Positions 1 through 9,439 of a DNA stretch of 64,000 nucleotides are shown in pieces. Below the pieces are notes generated by a model. That model saw only the letters and a program-made list of their open reading frames with translations. It was not told where the DNA came from and did not search any database. Positions within the stretch are counted from its first letter, which is position 1. Every line of letters starts with the position of its first letter. Made by a program: the position numbers and the translations under genes. The stretch spans positions 3,437,283 to 3,501,282 of the forward strand of contig NZ_CP072800.1 of the NCBI RefSeq assembly GCF_017901155.1, in the 5' to 3' direction. The DNA is from Candidatus Thiothrix anitrata (lineage in GTDB: Bacteria > Pseudomonadota > Gammaproteobacteria > Thiotrichales > Thiotrichaceae).

Positions 1-22
1 CCGCGCTGGATGTGGTTTTCAT
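1..22 (-). CDS. Possible start of a further gene, cut by the window edge
   Basis: Reading leftward, an ATG at 22 follows the TAA stop of the neighbouring gene (29-31) by 6 bases and opens with codons for MKTTSSA before the window ends. The tight spacing suggests an operon partner. If the neighbour is an EACC1-type protein, the partner would be expected to be a protease or other conflict effector, but nothing of it can be read here. Confidence 0.25.
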
Positions 23-28
23 GGGGGA

Positions 29-430
29 TTATTCCTGTACTTGCATGGCTTTGATGATGTCATCCATATTTTCGGCTTTGACCGGGTAGGGGATGCCGCT
101 GACTTCCAGCCAGATGTATTCGTGGTCACGGGTCAGGATAGGTGTTGCCCAAGCAACTAACTCTTCCAATTTCTTTCTGGTTTCGAGCAAGCCATGAGCA
201 GAGTCTATCGCCAGTTTGATACCACCATATAATCCCAGCAAAATTTGAATAGATTCAGAATCAAACCCAATACCTTTGCTATTCGCATCGGTGGCATTCA
301 AGGTTGATGTATCGGCAGGTGTAGCCTCTACCTGCACTTGCCACGCGGTTTCTAAGTATTGCTGGAGTTCATAAGCGGTATCGGCTGCGGTGTCTGGCGA
401 GCCTTGGACAATAAAACGGATATTGGACAT
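29..430 (-). CDS. Small hypothetical protein, EACC1-like
   Basis: This 133-residue protein has no signal peptide or membrane segment. It opens with a beta-strand-like stretch (IRFIVQGS), has a helical middle (LLGLYGGIKLAIDSAHGLLE, residues about 64-83) and ends with a short strand-turn-strand (YIWLEVSGIPYPVK) followed by a helix (MDDIIKAM). That order resembles effector-associated constant component 1 (EACC1) proteins, which sit beside effector genes in bacterial conflict systems. The resemblance is one of layout, not of diagnostic residues. A possible partner gene begins 6 bases downstream. Function is unknown. Confidence 0.6.
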   Translation of the reverse strand: MSNIRFIVQGSPDTAADTAYELQQYLETAWQVQVEATPADTSTLNATDANSKGIGFDSESIQILLGLYGGIKLAIDSAHGLLETRKKLEELVAWATPILTRDHEYIWLEVSGIPYPVKAENMDDIIKAMQVQE

Positions 431-531
431 GCTGTACCTCGAAGATAGCTCAATTAAGATGTGATTTTAAGCAAGTATAGCAATGGCGATACGTCTCCAA
501 TAATAATCACGCCAACTCCTTTACCAGCGTA

Positions 532-885
532 TCAAGCTGCTTTTTGATACAGAGATGAATCTTCTGGGCAAGCGGCAGCACGTAACGCTGGTGGAAGTGT
601 CCCCAAACAAATAGCGGTCTTGGGAACACCCATTTCCATCAGGGTTTCATCCAACAGTTCTTCCGTATCGTTCCACTGAATCACAATTTGTTCATCCACA
701 ATGTCGATATGAATAGCACATTCGTGGATACGCTTATGACCGTTCCAGCCTAGCCACATCACCAAGTAACGCATCCGCTCATCATCAAAAATGAGTTCTG
801 TCTCGGCATCATCGGTTTTCAACATGCCATACTCGCTCAGTACGTGTTTGATGCAACGCTGATAAAAGGCTATTGGGGTTTCCAT
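532..885 (-). CDS. xisI: XisI family protein (fdxN element excision controlling factor)
   Basis: The 117-residue product matches the XisI family along its length: an N-terminal helix (YQRCIKHVLSEYG), a central RYLVMWLGWNGHKRIHECAI segment, HIDIVDEQIVIQWNDTEE, and the family ending G(V/I)PK..I.LG..PP.LR (GVPKTAICLGTLPPALR). The last 14 residues after PPALR are atypical. In the +1 frame the DNA from about 620 down to 510 also reads as a protein-like stretch (GHFHQRYVLPLAQKIHLCIK), so a late frameshift or an older fused end is possible. It follows xisH with a 16-base overlap. XisI was named from heterocyst DNA rearrangement in Anabaena, but it occurs widely with XisH without any fdxN element and its biochemical role is not established. 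Confidence 0.85.
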   Translation of the reverse strand: METPIAFYQRCIKHVLSEYGMLKTDDAETELIFDDERMRYLVMWLGWNGHKRIHECAIHIDIVDEQIVIQWNDTEELLDETLMEMGVPKTAICLGTLPPALRAAACPEDSSLYQKAA

Positions 886-1286
886 AAGAGCGGCTCCTCA
901 TCTGCTAGAGAATAGACAATCACATTAACCTTCAGCCCTTCTATTGCCACACGTCCAACTTCACGGCTAAGGATGTTATCCAGTGCATGGCGAGGAACAG
1001 CCAAATAGAGTTGGCGTTCTGGGTCGCTTTGGTGTAGAAAAAGCTGGTATAGAGCATACTGTCCAATCGCTTCTTCCAAATCAACCACTTGGGATGATCG
1101 AAGGAAGCTTTTGATTTCAACAGCAATACGTTCATAGCCCCGTTCAGCAGCAAGTAGACGCTCTGCACCCAAGTCGGTAGCAAGTTTAGGGTCAGTTTGG
1201 AACATGTACGGGTCATGTGTGATCGTCCAACCTTCTCGAATGAGAGCTTCTTTCACTGTTTCATGGTACTTGTCCCGCTTTGACAT
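870..1286 (-). CDS. xisH: XisH family protein, PD-(D/E)XK endonuclease-like
   Basis: The 138-residue protein has the XisH signature: an N-terminal DKYHETVKEALIREGWTITH segment, DLGAERLLAAE and the core VEIKSF (E-x-K of the PD-(D/E)XK nuclease fold), then GQYALYQLFL and RQLYLAVPRHA. The acidic, ExK and Gln/Tyr positions fit a nuclease fold, but cleavage activity in this family is inferred. It is the first gene of a two-gene unit and overlaps xisI by 16 bases. The pair is separated from the der gene by a 221-base divergent gap. Confidence 0.87.
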   Translation of the reverse strand: MSKRDKYHETVKEALIREGWTITHDPYMFQTDPKLATDLGAERLLAAERGYERIAVEIKSFLRSSQVVDLEEAIGQYALYQLFLHQSDPERQLYLAVPRHALDNILSREVGRVAIEGLKVNVIVYSLADEEPLLWKPQ

Positions 1287-1507
1287 CTGAACCCCTTTAT
1301 TTGTGCGCTGAATCGTGCGTTGACTAAGTATACAAGAATTTTGTCGTTAATGTTTATGCTGACAGCGAGAGCAGTCAGTGGGATTAGCCACCCCATTTGA
1401 TTACACTCGTGAGCCGAATCGGTGGCGGTGTTTGGCTGTGGTGGCGTTGGGGTTTGAGCGGTTGGTGTGGTATCCTTCGCCGATTGTTTTCTTGCAGTAT
1501 ACGTCGA

Positions 1508-2929
1508 ATGAAACCTGTTCTTGCCTTAATCGGCCGCCCTAATGTGGGTAAATCCACCCTTTTTAATCGCCTGACCCGCTCGCGTGACGCGCTGGTAGCA
1601 AATTTTCCCGGTTTGACCCGTGACCGTAAATACGGCACTGGTGACCTTAATGGGCGCAGCTACATGCTGATCGACACTGGCGGTTTAAGCGGTGAAGAAG
1701 TCGGCATTGACGAACACATGGCAAAGCAAACCCGCGCAGCGATGCAAGAGGCCGATGCGATTTTATTCATCGTGGATGGCAGACAAGGTTTAACCGCAGC
1801 CGACCAGCAAATTGCGCAAGATATTCGCGTGATGGGCAAGCCGGTATTCTTGCTAGTCAATAAAATCGACGGTGTGGATGCGGATCAAGCCTCTTCCGAG
1901 TTTTATACGCTGGGCTTTACCGAAGTTTTTCAAATTGCTGCGGTACAAGGGCGCGGTGTCACGGTATTGATGAACACGGTTCTTGATACCTTGGGTGCGG
2001 ATTTTGACGACGAAGAAGCCGAAGAAGATGATGGCAGTATTCGTATTGCTTTCGTGGGTCGCCCGAACGTGGGTAAGTCCACGCTGATCAACCGCATTAT
2101 GGGCGAAGAGCGCGTGATTGCGTTTGACCAACCTGGCACAACCCGCGACAGTATTTTCATCCCGTTTGAACGTGACGGACAAAAATACACCCTGATCGAC
2201 ACCGCTGGAGTGCGTCGCCGCAGCCGGGTCGATGAAACCATTGAAAAATTTAGCATTATCAAAACACTGGATGCGATTCAACGGGCTCACGTCGTGATTA
2301 TGCTGGTAGATGCGCACGACACCATCGCCGATCAAGACGCGCACTTACTGGGCTTGGTATTGGATGCGGGTAAAGCCCTAGTGTTGGCGATCAATAAATG
2401 GGACGGGCTGGAATCCGACGAACGCGACTGGATCAAGCAACAGCTTGAAATCAAGCTGCCGTTCCTTGATTTTGCCGAAAAGTATTTCATCTCCGCGCTG
2501 CACGGCTCCAATGTCGGCTTGCTGTATACGGCGGTGAAACGCGCTTACGATTCCGCCATGCTCAAAGTGCCTACGCCACGCTTGACGCGCATTCTGGAAA
2601 TGGCAGTGCAACAACATCAGCCGCCGCTCACTCGCGGGCAACGCATTAAATTGCGCTACGCTCACCAAGGTGGCAGCAACCCGTTCCGTATTATTATTCA
2701 CGGCAACCGCACCGATTACGTGCCGGATATGTATACGCGCTACCTGATCAACTATTTCCACAAGACCCTCAAACTGGTGGGTAGTCAGGTACGGATTGAA
2801 TACAAATCGGGTGAAAATCCGTATGAAGGCAAGCGCAATACCTTGACCCCACGTCAGGAACACACTAAAAAACGCCAAATGGCGCGAGTACGTGAAATCA
2901 AGAAAAGCGAGAAGAAGAAAAAGAAGTAG
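1508..2929 (+). CDS. der: Ribosome biogenesis GTPase Der (EngA)
   Basis: Der is an essential GTPase for 50S subunit maturation and is unique in carrying two GTPase domains in tandem. Both are visible: GRPNVGKS at residues 9-16 and again near residue 184, each followed by DTAG/DTGG-type G3 motifs and NKxD boxes (NKIDG, NKWDG). A KH-like domain with RYAHQGGSNPFRI and a Lys/Arg-rich tail (EIKKSEKKKKK) close the protein. An in-frame upstream TTG at 1397 exists, but the ATG at 1508 gives MKPVLALIGRPN, the usual start, and a 473-residue protein close to the family length of about 490. It converges on the next gene with 2 bases between stops. Confidence 0.96.
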   Translation: MKPVLALIGRPNVGKSTLFNRLTRSRDALVANFPGLTRDRKYGTGDLNGRSYMLIDTGGLSGEEVGIDEHMAKQTRAAMQEADAILFIVDGRQGLTAADQQIAQDIRVMGKPVFLLVNKIDGVDADQASSEFYTLGFTEVFQIAAVQGRGVTVLMNTVLDTLGADFDDEEAEEDDGSIRIAFVGRPNVGKSTLINRIMGEERVIAFDQPGTTRDSIFIPFERDGQKYTLIDTAGVRRRSRVDETIEKFSIIKTLDAIQRAHVVIMLVDAHDTIADQDAHLLGLVLDAGKALVLAINKWDGLESDERDWIKQQLEIKLPFLDFAEKYFISALHGSNVGLLYTAVKRAYDSAMLKVPTPRLTRILEMAVQQHQPPLTRGQRIKLRYAHQGGSNPFRIIIHGNRTDYVPDMYTRYLINYFHKTLKLVGSQVRIEYKSGENPYEGKRNTLTPRQEHTKKRQMARVREIKKSEKKKKK

Positions 2930-2931
2930 CC

Positions 2932-3669
2932 TTAGTCGAGTAGCAGTTTCAGCGAAACTAACAGCGACACTGTAACCAACACCGGGCGGATCAAGCGTGT
3001 ACCGTGCTTGACCGCCATGTGTGAGCCGAGGTAACTGCCGATCATCTGCCCTACCCCCATCACCAACCCCACCAGCCACACGATATGCCCCGACAGCGCG
3101 AAAAATAGCAGCGAAGTAATATTGCTGGTGAAATTCAGCAACTTGGTGTTACCCGTGGCTTTTGGCAAACCGTAGCCTAATAATGCCACGTAACCCATTG
3201 TGAAAAACGTGCCCGTACCGGGGCCAAAAAAACCGTCGTAAAACCCCACCGAAAACCCCACGCCCACTGCAAACGTTAGCGGCGATACCACTCGCTGCTG
3301 ATCCACATCGCTGATTTTTGGCGAAAATAAAAAATACAATGCAAACACCATCAACAACACCGGAATGGCTTTCTCCAGCACGCTCGTATCAATTTGCTGC
3401 ACCAATAAGGTCCCACACACAGCGCCAATAAAAGTAACGCCAATCGCTAACTTTTGCCCCTTTACATCCACTAAACCGTGACGGGCATAATTCACCGCAG
3501 CGGTGGATGAACCAAAACTAGCCTGTAATTTATTAGTTGCCAACGCCTCCAATGGTGTAAAGCCCGCCCACAACAATGCCGGAATGCACAACAATCCGCC
3601 GCCGCCACCAATGGCATCCACCCACCCAGCAATCAACGCGACCACAAATAAAGCTACTAATAATTCCAT
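2932..3669 (-). CDS. TSUP (TauE/SafE/YfcA) family permease
   Basis: The 245-residue protein is almost wholly hydrophobic with about 7-8 membrane segments. It carries the family hallmarks near the start (AGWVDAIGGGGGLLCIPAL) and in the second half (GFYDGFFGPGTGTFFTMG). TSUP permeases move sulfonates, sulfite, sulfoacetate or related organosulfur anions across the inner membrane. Substrate cannot be read from sequence, although a sulfur-compound role would suit a sulfur oxidiser. It is convergent with der and divergent from nnrS. Confidence 0.9.
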   Translation of the reverse strand: MELLVALFVVALIAGWVDAIGGGGGLLCIPALLWAGFTPLEALATNKLQASFGSSTAAVNYARHGLVDVKGQKLAIGVTFIGAVCGTLLVQQIDTSVLEKAIPVLLMVFALYFLFSPKISDVDQQRVVSPLTFAVGVGFSVGFYDGFFGPGTGTFFTMGYVALLGYGLPKATGNTKLLNFTSNITSLLFFALSGHIVWLVGLVMGVGQMIGSYLGSHMAVKHGTRLIRPVLVTVSLLVSLKLLLD

Positions 3670-3813
3670 GCCAAGCCTTTATTGGACGAATAAACACCGC
3701 TCGTAACCCAAGCACGCTCATAATACCGGGTTTCTTTTCCGCTGATGAAAAGAGTTCTGCTAAACTTCGCCTTTGTCTCGTTGCAATCTCTCATCCACCA
3801 GACAGGAAGTCAC

Positions 3814-5019
3814 ATGATCATCAATCTCGAAAAACCTTACACTGGCAAGTACGCGCTTGATCACCTCGGTTTTCGTCCGTTTTTCCTTGCGGCTGGCTTG
3901 TTTGCCCTCGTGAGCATGATCTTTTGGATGGGTATTTATCAATTCGGATGGCTCTTGCTGCCTAGCACTTATCCGCCAACGTTCTGGCATGGGCACGAAA
4001 TGATTTTTGGCTACGCTGTCGCCGTAGCTGCGGGATTTTTGCTAACAGCAGTAAAAAACTGGACTAACCTCCCCACCATTAGCCAGCAGCCATTACTCAT
4101 CCTCGCGTTACTGTGGTTTTTAGCACGGGTATTGCCGTTTACCGGTTTATTACACATTGCTGCGGTCGTCGATACGTTATTTTTACTATGGCTGAGTTAC
4201 GAAATAAGCCACCCCATTATCAAAGCCAAGCAATGGAAACAAGTCGCATTAGTGGGCAAAGTGGCTTTACTGATCCCGGCAAATATCGCGTTTTACCTCG
4301 GCTTATTGGGCTATTGGGACGCGGGGCTGTCCGTTGGCCTCTATGCAGGTTTTTACATCCTGTTGGCACTCATCTTCACCATGGGACGGCGCGTCATTCC
4401 GTTTTTCATTGAGCGCGGTGTCGGTTGCCCATTTGAAGCGAAAAACGATGTATGGATAGACCGCTTCAGCCTCATCCTATTCCTAGGCTTTGCGGTAGCG
4501 GACGTTATCGCCCTGACATTCGATCATGCTACTGCCCACTTTATCACGGGTTTACTGGCATTGGCGCAAGTTCCGTTACACGCCTTCCGCATGGTCGGTT
4601 GGTATCACCCAAACCTGTGGGAAAAAACGCTATTGTGGGTGTTATACCTTGCTTACGGCTGGCTGGTTACGGGCTTTTTCCTGAAATTTTTAGCCGTCAC
4701 TGGTTATGCATTACCCTGGGTTGCATTACATGCCTTCGCTATTGGCGGCATTGGTATGATGACTATCGGCATGATGGCGCGGGTAACATTAGGGCATACT
4801 GGACGCAATGTTATTGATCCACCGCAAATCCTTATCGTCGTGTTTCTGGTACTGTTCTGCGCAACGTTCATTCGTGTGTTGAATACGTGGCTTGTACCCG
4901 AATTTTACGGCGAATGGATTCTAAGCTCACAACTGCTATGGATTACCGCTTTTGTGCTGTTTGTGTGGCACTATGCACCGATGCTGATTAAGCCGCGCAT
5001 TGACGGGCGTTACGGTTAA
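3814..5019 (+). CDS. nnrS: NnrS family heme/copper membrane protein
   Basis: NnrS proteins are polytopic inner-membrane proteins that bind heme and copper and protect against nitric oxide stress. The 401-residue product shows about 12 hydrophobic segments and conserved family positions: the LGFRPFFLAAG opening, the FWHGHEMIFGYA motif with metal-ligand histidines, GRRVIPFF and LHAFAIGGIGMMTIGMMARV. The ATG at 3814 is chosen over an in-frame start at 3745 because it has AGGAAG just upstream (3804-3809) and gives the usual N-terminus. No clear FNR/NNR box was seen upstream. Confidence 0.92.
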   Translation: MIINLEKPYTGKYALDHLGFRPFFLAAGLFALVSMIFWMGIYQFGWLLLPSTYPPTFWHGHEMIFGYAVAVAAGFLLTAVKNWTNLPTISQQPLLILALLWFLARVLPFTGLLHIAAVVDTLFLLWLSYEISHPIIKAKQWKQVALVGKVALLIPANIAFYLGLLGYWDAGLSVGLYAGFYILLALIFTMGRRVIPFFIERGVGCPFEAKNDVWIDRFSLILFLGFAVADVIALTFDHATAHFITGLLALAQVPLHAFRMVGWYHPNLWEKTLLWVLYLAYGWLVTGFFLKFLAVTGYALPWVALHAFAIGGIGMMTIGMMARVTLGHTGRNVIDPPQILIVVFLVLFCATFIRVLNTWLVPEFYGEWILSSQLLWITAFVLFVWHYAPMLIKPRIDGRYG

Positions 5020-5087
5020 CTTCCTTACTGTTTGCACAATGGGGCAGTAGAATAATCCCTCAAAAGGAAAAGGACGGGTTGGTACTC

Positions 5088-6272
5088 ATGAAAAAAATCA
5101 TTCTGCCCCTGCTAGTAATTGCAGTCGGCTTCGGTTTGGGAAAATTTCTCATTGCTACCGGTCCCGAAGCCGAAAAGCAACCACGAGAAGTTCGCCCAAC
5201 CGTGGTTGAAGCCCAACCACTAAAAGTACAATCTTACCAAGTCAAGGTCAGTGCCTCCGGCATTGTCAAGGCGCAGACCCAAACCAGTCTAGTGGCGGAA
5301 GTCTCCGGCAAGGTACTGGAGATTTCCCCGAACTTTCAGGCGGGCAACTATTTTGACAAGGGCGAAACCTTGCTGAAACTGGATGCTGCCAACTACAGCA
5401 ATGCCATCACCATTGCCGCAGGCGATCTCGCGCAAAAACAACTTGCCCTGCAAGAACAGCAAGCCCAAGCAAAACTGGCGCAACGTGATTGGAATTTGCT
5501 GGACGGCAACGCTTCCCGCCCACAAAGCGACCTTGCCGCCCGCCGCCCGCACATTGCTGCTGCCCAAGCCGCCATCAATGCCGCCGAAGCCAAACTCCAA
5601 CAGGAAAAGCTCAATCTTGCCCGCACCCGCATTACCGCACCTTACAGCGGGCGCGTCCAGGAAAAACGCGTCGAAGTCGGGCAATACATCACCCCCGGCA
5701 CGGTGTTAGGCGTGATCTACGCCACCGATGCGGTGGAAGTGCATTTACCGCTTTCACTGGCGCAATACGAGCTGCTAGGAATGCCCGAAGCCTTCCGCGA
5801 CAAAGCCGCCGACACTGCCGCGATGCCCAAAGTGGAATTCAGCCCCAGCAACGGCAACCGCAGCGATGCTTGGCAAGGACAAGTGGTACGCAGCAGTGCC
5901 TCACTTGACGAAAAAAGCCGCCAAATCAGCGTGATTGCACAAATTGACCAGCCGTTCATTGCACGCGAAGGCGTGTCTGCTCCCTTGCGTATCGGGCAAT
6001 ACATCACCGCGAAAATTGACGGCAAAACTTTCAACAACGTGTATGTCGTCCCCGCGTCAGCGGTGCGCCAAGGCAAGGAAATCCTACTGCTACGTGACGG
6101 CAAAGTCAGCGTGCAACCGATTAACCTCGTGTGGAATGCCGAAAAAGACGTGGTAATCCAGACCGACGCTGATTTAAACGGACAACGTGTGATCATTACC
6201 CCATTGCCGCTGGCAACTGAGGGGCAAGCCGTGCAAGTGGCGGGTGAAAACAAGCCGGAGCCCAAACCATGA
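5088..6272 (+). CDS. RND efflux periplasmic adaptor subunit
   Basis: This membrane fusion protein of about 394 residues would bridge an inner-membrane RND pump and an outer-membrane channel. It has an N-terminal membrane anchor (ILPLLVIAVGFGLGKFL), a barrel-sandwich/lipoyl half (SLVAEVSGKVLEISPNFQAG), an Ala/Gln-rich alpha-hairpin with heptad-like pattern (about residues 105-175), the second lipoyl half (ARTRITAPYSGRVQEK) and beta-barrel plus membrane-proximal domains. The ATG at 5088 is preferred; a TTG three codons earlier at 5079 lies closer to the purine-rich GGAAAAGGA and cannot be excluded. The stop overlaps the pump start by 4 bases (ATGA). Confidence 0.93.
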   Translation: MKKIILPLLVIAVGFGLGKFLIATGPEAEKQPREVRPTVVEAQPLKVQSYQVKVSASGIVKAQTQTSLVAEVSGKVLEISPNFQAGNYFDKGETLLKLDAANYSNAITIAAGDLAQKQLALQEQQAQAKLAQRDWNLLDGNASRPQSDLAARRPHIAAAQAAINAAEAKLQQEKLNLARTRITAPYSGRVQEKRVEVGQYITPGTVLGVIYATDAVEVHLPLSLAQYELLGMPEAFRDKAADTAAMPKVEFSPSNGNRSDAWQGQVVRSSASLDEKSRQISVIAQIDQPFIAREGVSAPLRIGQYITAKIDGKTFNNVYVVPASAVRQGKEILLLRDGKVSVQPINLVWNAEKDVVIQTDADLNGQRVIITPLPLATEGQAVQVAGENKPEPKP

Positions 6273-9200
6273 TTGCTTGGTTCGTCCGCAACCCTGTTGC
6301 TGCCAACATCCTGATGGTTCTCGTCATGGTATTAGGAGCGTATTCCACTCTCAACCGTATTCCACTGGAAGTTTTCCCCGAATTTGAGTTAGATGTGGTC
6401 AATATTACTGTCGCCTACCCCGGTGCGACCCCTAGCGAAATCGAAGACGGTATTATTACTCGCGTCGAAGAAGCCATTGCCGATCTGCAAGGCATTATCG
6501 AAATCCTCAGTGATGCTTCGGAAGGCTCGGCACAGATACGCGTCGAAATCGACAAACAACACGACGTAACCGAGCTGGTCAACCAAATCAAAACCCGCGT
6601 GGATGGCATTGTCAATCGCCTGCCCGCCGATGCGGAACGCCCGGTGGTCGAACAAATGACCCGCCGCCGCGAAGTCATCAGTGTGGTGCTGGCCAGCAAC
6701 CAACTGTCGGAAGCGGAATTGCGCCTACAAGCCGAGGAAGTGCGTGATGAAATGCTGCGCCTGCCCGGTATTACCCAAGCCGATTTGGGCGGAGTACGCC
6801 CGTTTGAAATTAGCATCAGCGTGCCGCAAACTACTCTGCGCCAATACGGAATCACCCTTGATACGATTGCACAAGCCATTCGTAATGCCTCGCGAGACAT
6901 TCCCGGCGGCACGGTCAAAACCAGTGGCGGCGATATTTTGGTGCGCAGTCTGGGGCAAGCCTACCAGCAAGCGGAGTTCGCCAATATTACCGTGATCAGC
7001 GGCAATGATGGCTCAACCATCCGTCTCGGTGACATTGCCAGCATCAACGATGGCTTCAACGAAGACGAACTTTATTCCGAATACGACGAGCAAAAAGCCG
7101 CCTTCATCAACGTCTACCGCATCGGCGACCAGAATGCGATTACCCTTGCCAATACTATCAAGAATTACATTGCCGAACGTCGCAGCAATCTACCAACCGG
7201 AACCACGCTGGAATATTGGCGTGACAATTCCAAGACCATCAAGGCGCGTCTTTCCACCCTGACTTCCAGCGCAATTCAAAGTGCAATACTGGTGTTTATT
7301 GTGCTAACGCTATTCCTGCGCATTGATCTGGCGTTCTGGATTATGCTGGGAATTCCGGTGAGCTTTCTCGGCGCATTGTGGCTAATGCCGGAATTGGGGG
7401 TAACGCTCAATCTGGTAAGCATGTTTGCGTTTATTCTGGTGCTGGGGATTGTGGTCGACGATGCCATTGTCACCGGGGAAAATATTTATTCGCACGTCAA
7501 ACGCCATGATGACCCACTACGGGCAGCCGTCGAGGGTACACAGGAAATTACCGTGCCGGTGACGTTCGGGGTGATGACCACAGTGGCAGCGTTTTCACCG
7601 TTGCTGTTTATGGCAGGGGATCGCGGCCCGATTTTCGCGCAAATCCCGCTTATCGTGATTCCGGTGCTAATCTTCTCGCTGATCCAGTCAAAATTCGTAT
7701 TGCCGGTGCATTTGCGCCATTTGCACCCACGCCGTGACGATGAAATCGGTGCGTTCACCCGTTTCCAGCGTAAATTTTCTAACGGGTTAGAAAATTTTGT
7801 CGAGCGCGTTTATCGCCCCTCGCTGGAAATCGCGCTCAACTGGCGTTATCTGGTGATCAGCACATTCATTGTCTTGTTTATCCTTACCCTGACCTTGCCG
7901 ATGAGCGGACGCATGAAATTCACCTTCTTCCCACGTGTGCAAAGCGAATTTGCCACTGCCACTTTGCAAATGCAGGAGGGCACGCCGATTGACATGACCA
8001 CACGCCACATCGAGCGCATGGCGGAAGCTGCCACCCAATTACAGGCAAAATACATCGAGCCGACCACCGGCGAGAGTATTATCCAGCATATTCTCGTCAC
8101 GGTTGGTGCAACCGGCTCTTCTGGCCGACGTGGTGAAAGTACCGGCAAATCACATCTGGGCAGTGTCACCTTCGAGATTACCCCCCCTGAAGAACGTACT
8201 CTAGCCATCAGCAGCACCGCTTTGACCAACGAATGGCGTAAACTGATCGGTGCTATCCCCGGCGCACAAGAAATCAGTTTCCGTGCTGAAATTGCTCAAG
8301 GTGGCAGCCCCTTAGCGGTGCAATTGCGCGGCAATGATTTTGCAGAAATGGCACAGGTTGCTGACAAAATCAAAGCGAAAATGGCGGAATACGACGGTGT
8401 TTTCGACATCAAAAACAGCTTTGAAGGCGGCAAACAGGAAGTGCAATTGCGTATCCGCCCCGAAGCCGAACAACTGGGCTTAACACTGGGTGCTATCGGT
8501 ACGCAAGTGCGCCATGCGATTTTTGGTGCGGAAGCTCAGCGCATCCAGCGAGATAAATCGGAAGTCAAAGTGATGGTGCGTTACCCCAAAGAGGAACGCT
8601 ACTCACTGGCAGATTTACAAAACCTGTTGATCCGCACCGCCGATGGTGCGGAAATTCCCCTGATTGAGGTCGCGGACATTAATTTGGGGCAGGGTGCGCC
8701 AAAAATTTCACGGGTCAACCGCCAAAAGATCATTGATGTCACTGCCGATGTCGACAAAGGGCGCATCAATATCCCCAAGGTTGTCGCCGATTTTCGCGTG
8801 TGGCTGGATGCAGAATTGCAGCAACATCCGGGTGTGGGCTATGACATGGAGGGCGAGCAAAAAGAACAGCGTGAGTCGATGAGCAGCTTGTTCATGGGGC
8901 TGGGTTTTGCCTTGATGGCGATTTACATCTTGCTGGCGATCCCGTTGCAATCGTATGCGCAACCGTTGGTGGTCATGAGTGTGATTCCGTTTTCGATTAT
9001 CGGTGCATTCGGTGGACACACCTTGATGGGCATGGATTTGAGCATCAGTAGCATGTTCGGCTTGCTGGCACTGTTTGGGGTAGTGGTGAACGATTCCCTC
9101 GTGATGGTGGATCGTATTAACCACACCCTCAAAACCGGCATGGCAGTTGCAGCAGCGGTGAGGGAGGCAGGTGCTACCCGTTTCCGTCCGATTTTGCTAA

Positions 9201-9439
9201 CCTCACTCACCACGTTTGCCGGAATGACTCCGCTGTTGCTGGACAAGACCACGCAAGCACAATTCCTGATCCCAATGGCGGTGTCACTGGGCTTCGGGAT
9301 TTTGTTTGCGACCTTCCTTGCCTTGTATCTAGTACCTGCGTTGTATCTGGTGAAAGAGGACGTGCGTGAATTACCCGCCAAACTGTTCGGCAAGTCTCAC
9401 AAAATCGCCAAAACATCCGCCAAGGATTCAATGGTGTAA
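6269..9439 (+). CDS. RND family efflux pump, inner-membrane permease
   Basis: The 1056-residue length, the 12-segment layout with two large periplasmic loops and the HAE1-type sequence (AcrB/MexF relatives) mark it as the proton-driven pump partner of the adjacent adaptor. The proton-relay pair in transmembrane helix 4 is present as VVDD (D397, D398) within LVLGIVVDDAIVTGENIYSH. The start MIAWFVRNPVAANILMVLVM is typical of this subgroup. It is translationally coupled to the adaptor gene. No outer-membrane factor gene is nearby, so a TolC-like protein elsewhere would be used. The 3' end overlaps the convergent HAD gene by 43 bases. Substrate is unknown. Confidence 0.95.
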   Translation: MIAWFVRNPVAANILMVLVMVLGAYSTLNRIPLEVFPEFELDVVNITVAYPGATPSEIEDGIITRVEEAIADLQGIIEILSDASEGSAQIRVEIDKQHDVTELVNQIKTRVDGIVNRLPADAERPVVEQMTRRREVISVVLASNQLSEAELRLQAEEVRDEMLRLPGITQADLGGVRPFEISISVPQTTLRQYGITLDTIAQAIRNASRDIPGGTVKTSGGDILVRSLGQAYQQAEFANITVISGNDGSTIRLGDIASINDGFNEDELYSEYDEQKAAFINVYRIGDQNAITLANTIKNYIAERRSNLPTGTTLEYWRDNSKTIKARLSTLTSSAIQSAILVFIVLTLFLRIDLAFWIMLGIPVSFLGALWLMPELGVTLNLVSMFAFILVLGIVVDDAIVTGENIYSHVKRHDDPLRAAVEGTQEITVPVTFGVMTTVAAFSPLLFMAGDRGPIFAQIPLIVIPVLIFSLIQSKFVLPVHLRHLHPRRDDEIGAFTRFQRKFSNGLENFVERVYRPSLEIALNWRYLVISTFIVLFILTLTLPMSGRMKFTFFPRVQSEFATATLQMQEGTPIDMTTRHIERMAEAATQLQAKYIEPTTGESIIQHILVTVGATGSSGRRGESTGKSHLGSVTFEITPPEERTLAISSTALTNEWRKLIGAIPGAQEISFRAEIAQGGSPLAVQLRGNDFAEMAQVADKIKAKMAEYDGVFDIKNSFEGGKQEVQLRIRPEAEQLGLTLGAIGTQVRHAIFGAEAQRIQRDKSEVKVMVRYPKEERYSLADLQNLLIRTADGAEIPLIEVADINLGQGAPKISRVNRQKIIDVTADVDKGRINIPKVVADFRVWLDAELQQHPGVGYDMEGEQKEQRESMSSLFMGLGFALMAIYILLAIPLQSYAQPLVVMSVIPFSIIGAFGGHTLMGMDLSISSMFGLLALFGVVVNDSLVMVDRINHTLKTGMAVAAAVREAGATRFRPILLTSLTTFAGMTPLLLDKTTQAQFLIPMAVSLGFGILFATFLALYLVPALYLVKEDVRELPAKLFGKSHKIAKTSAKDSMV

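Noticed and set aside
941-1216. 91-codon minus-strand frame within xisH
   Set aside because: It is an out-of-frame shadow; the XisH motifs are in the frame ending at 870.
1397-1507. N-terminal extension of Der
   Set aside because: The extra 37 residues are Trp-rich and unlike the family; the internal ATG at 1508 gives the canonical start.
3745-3813. Longer N-terminus for NnrS
   Set aside because: The extension has no family similarity and the ATG at 3814 has the better ribosome binding site.
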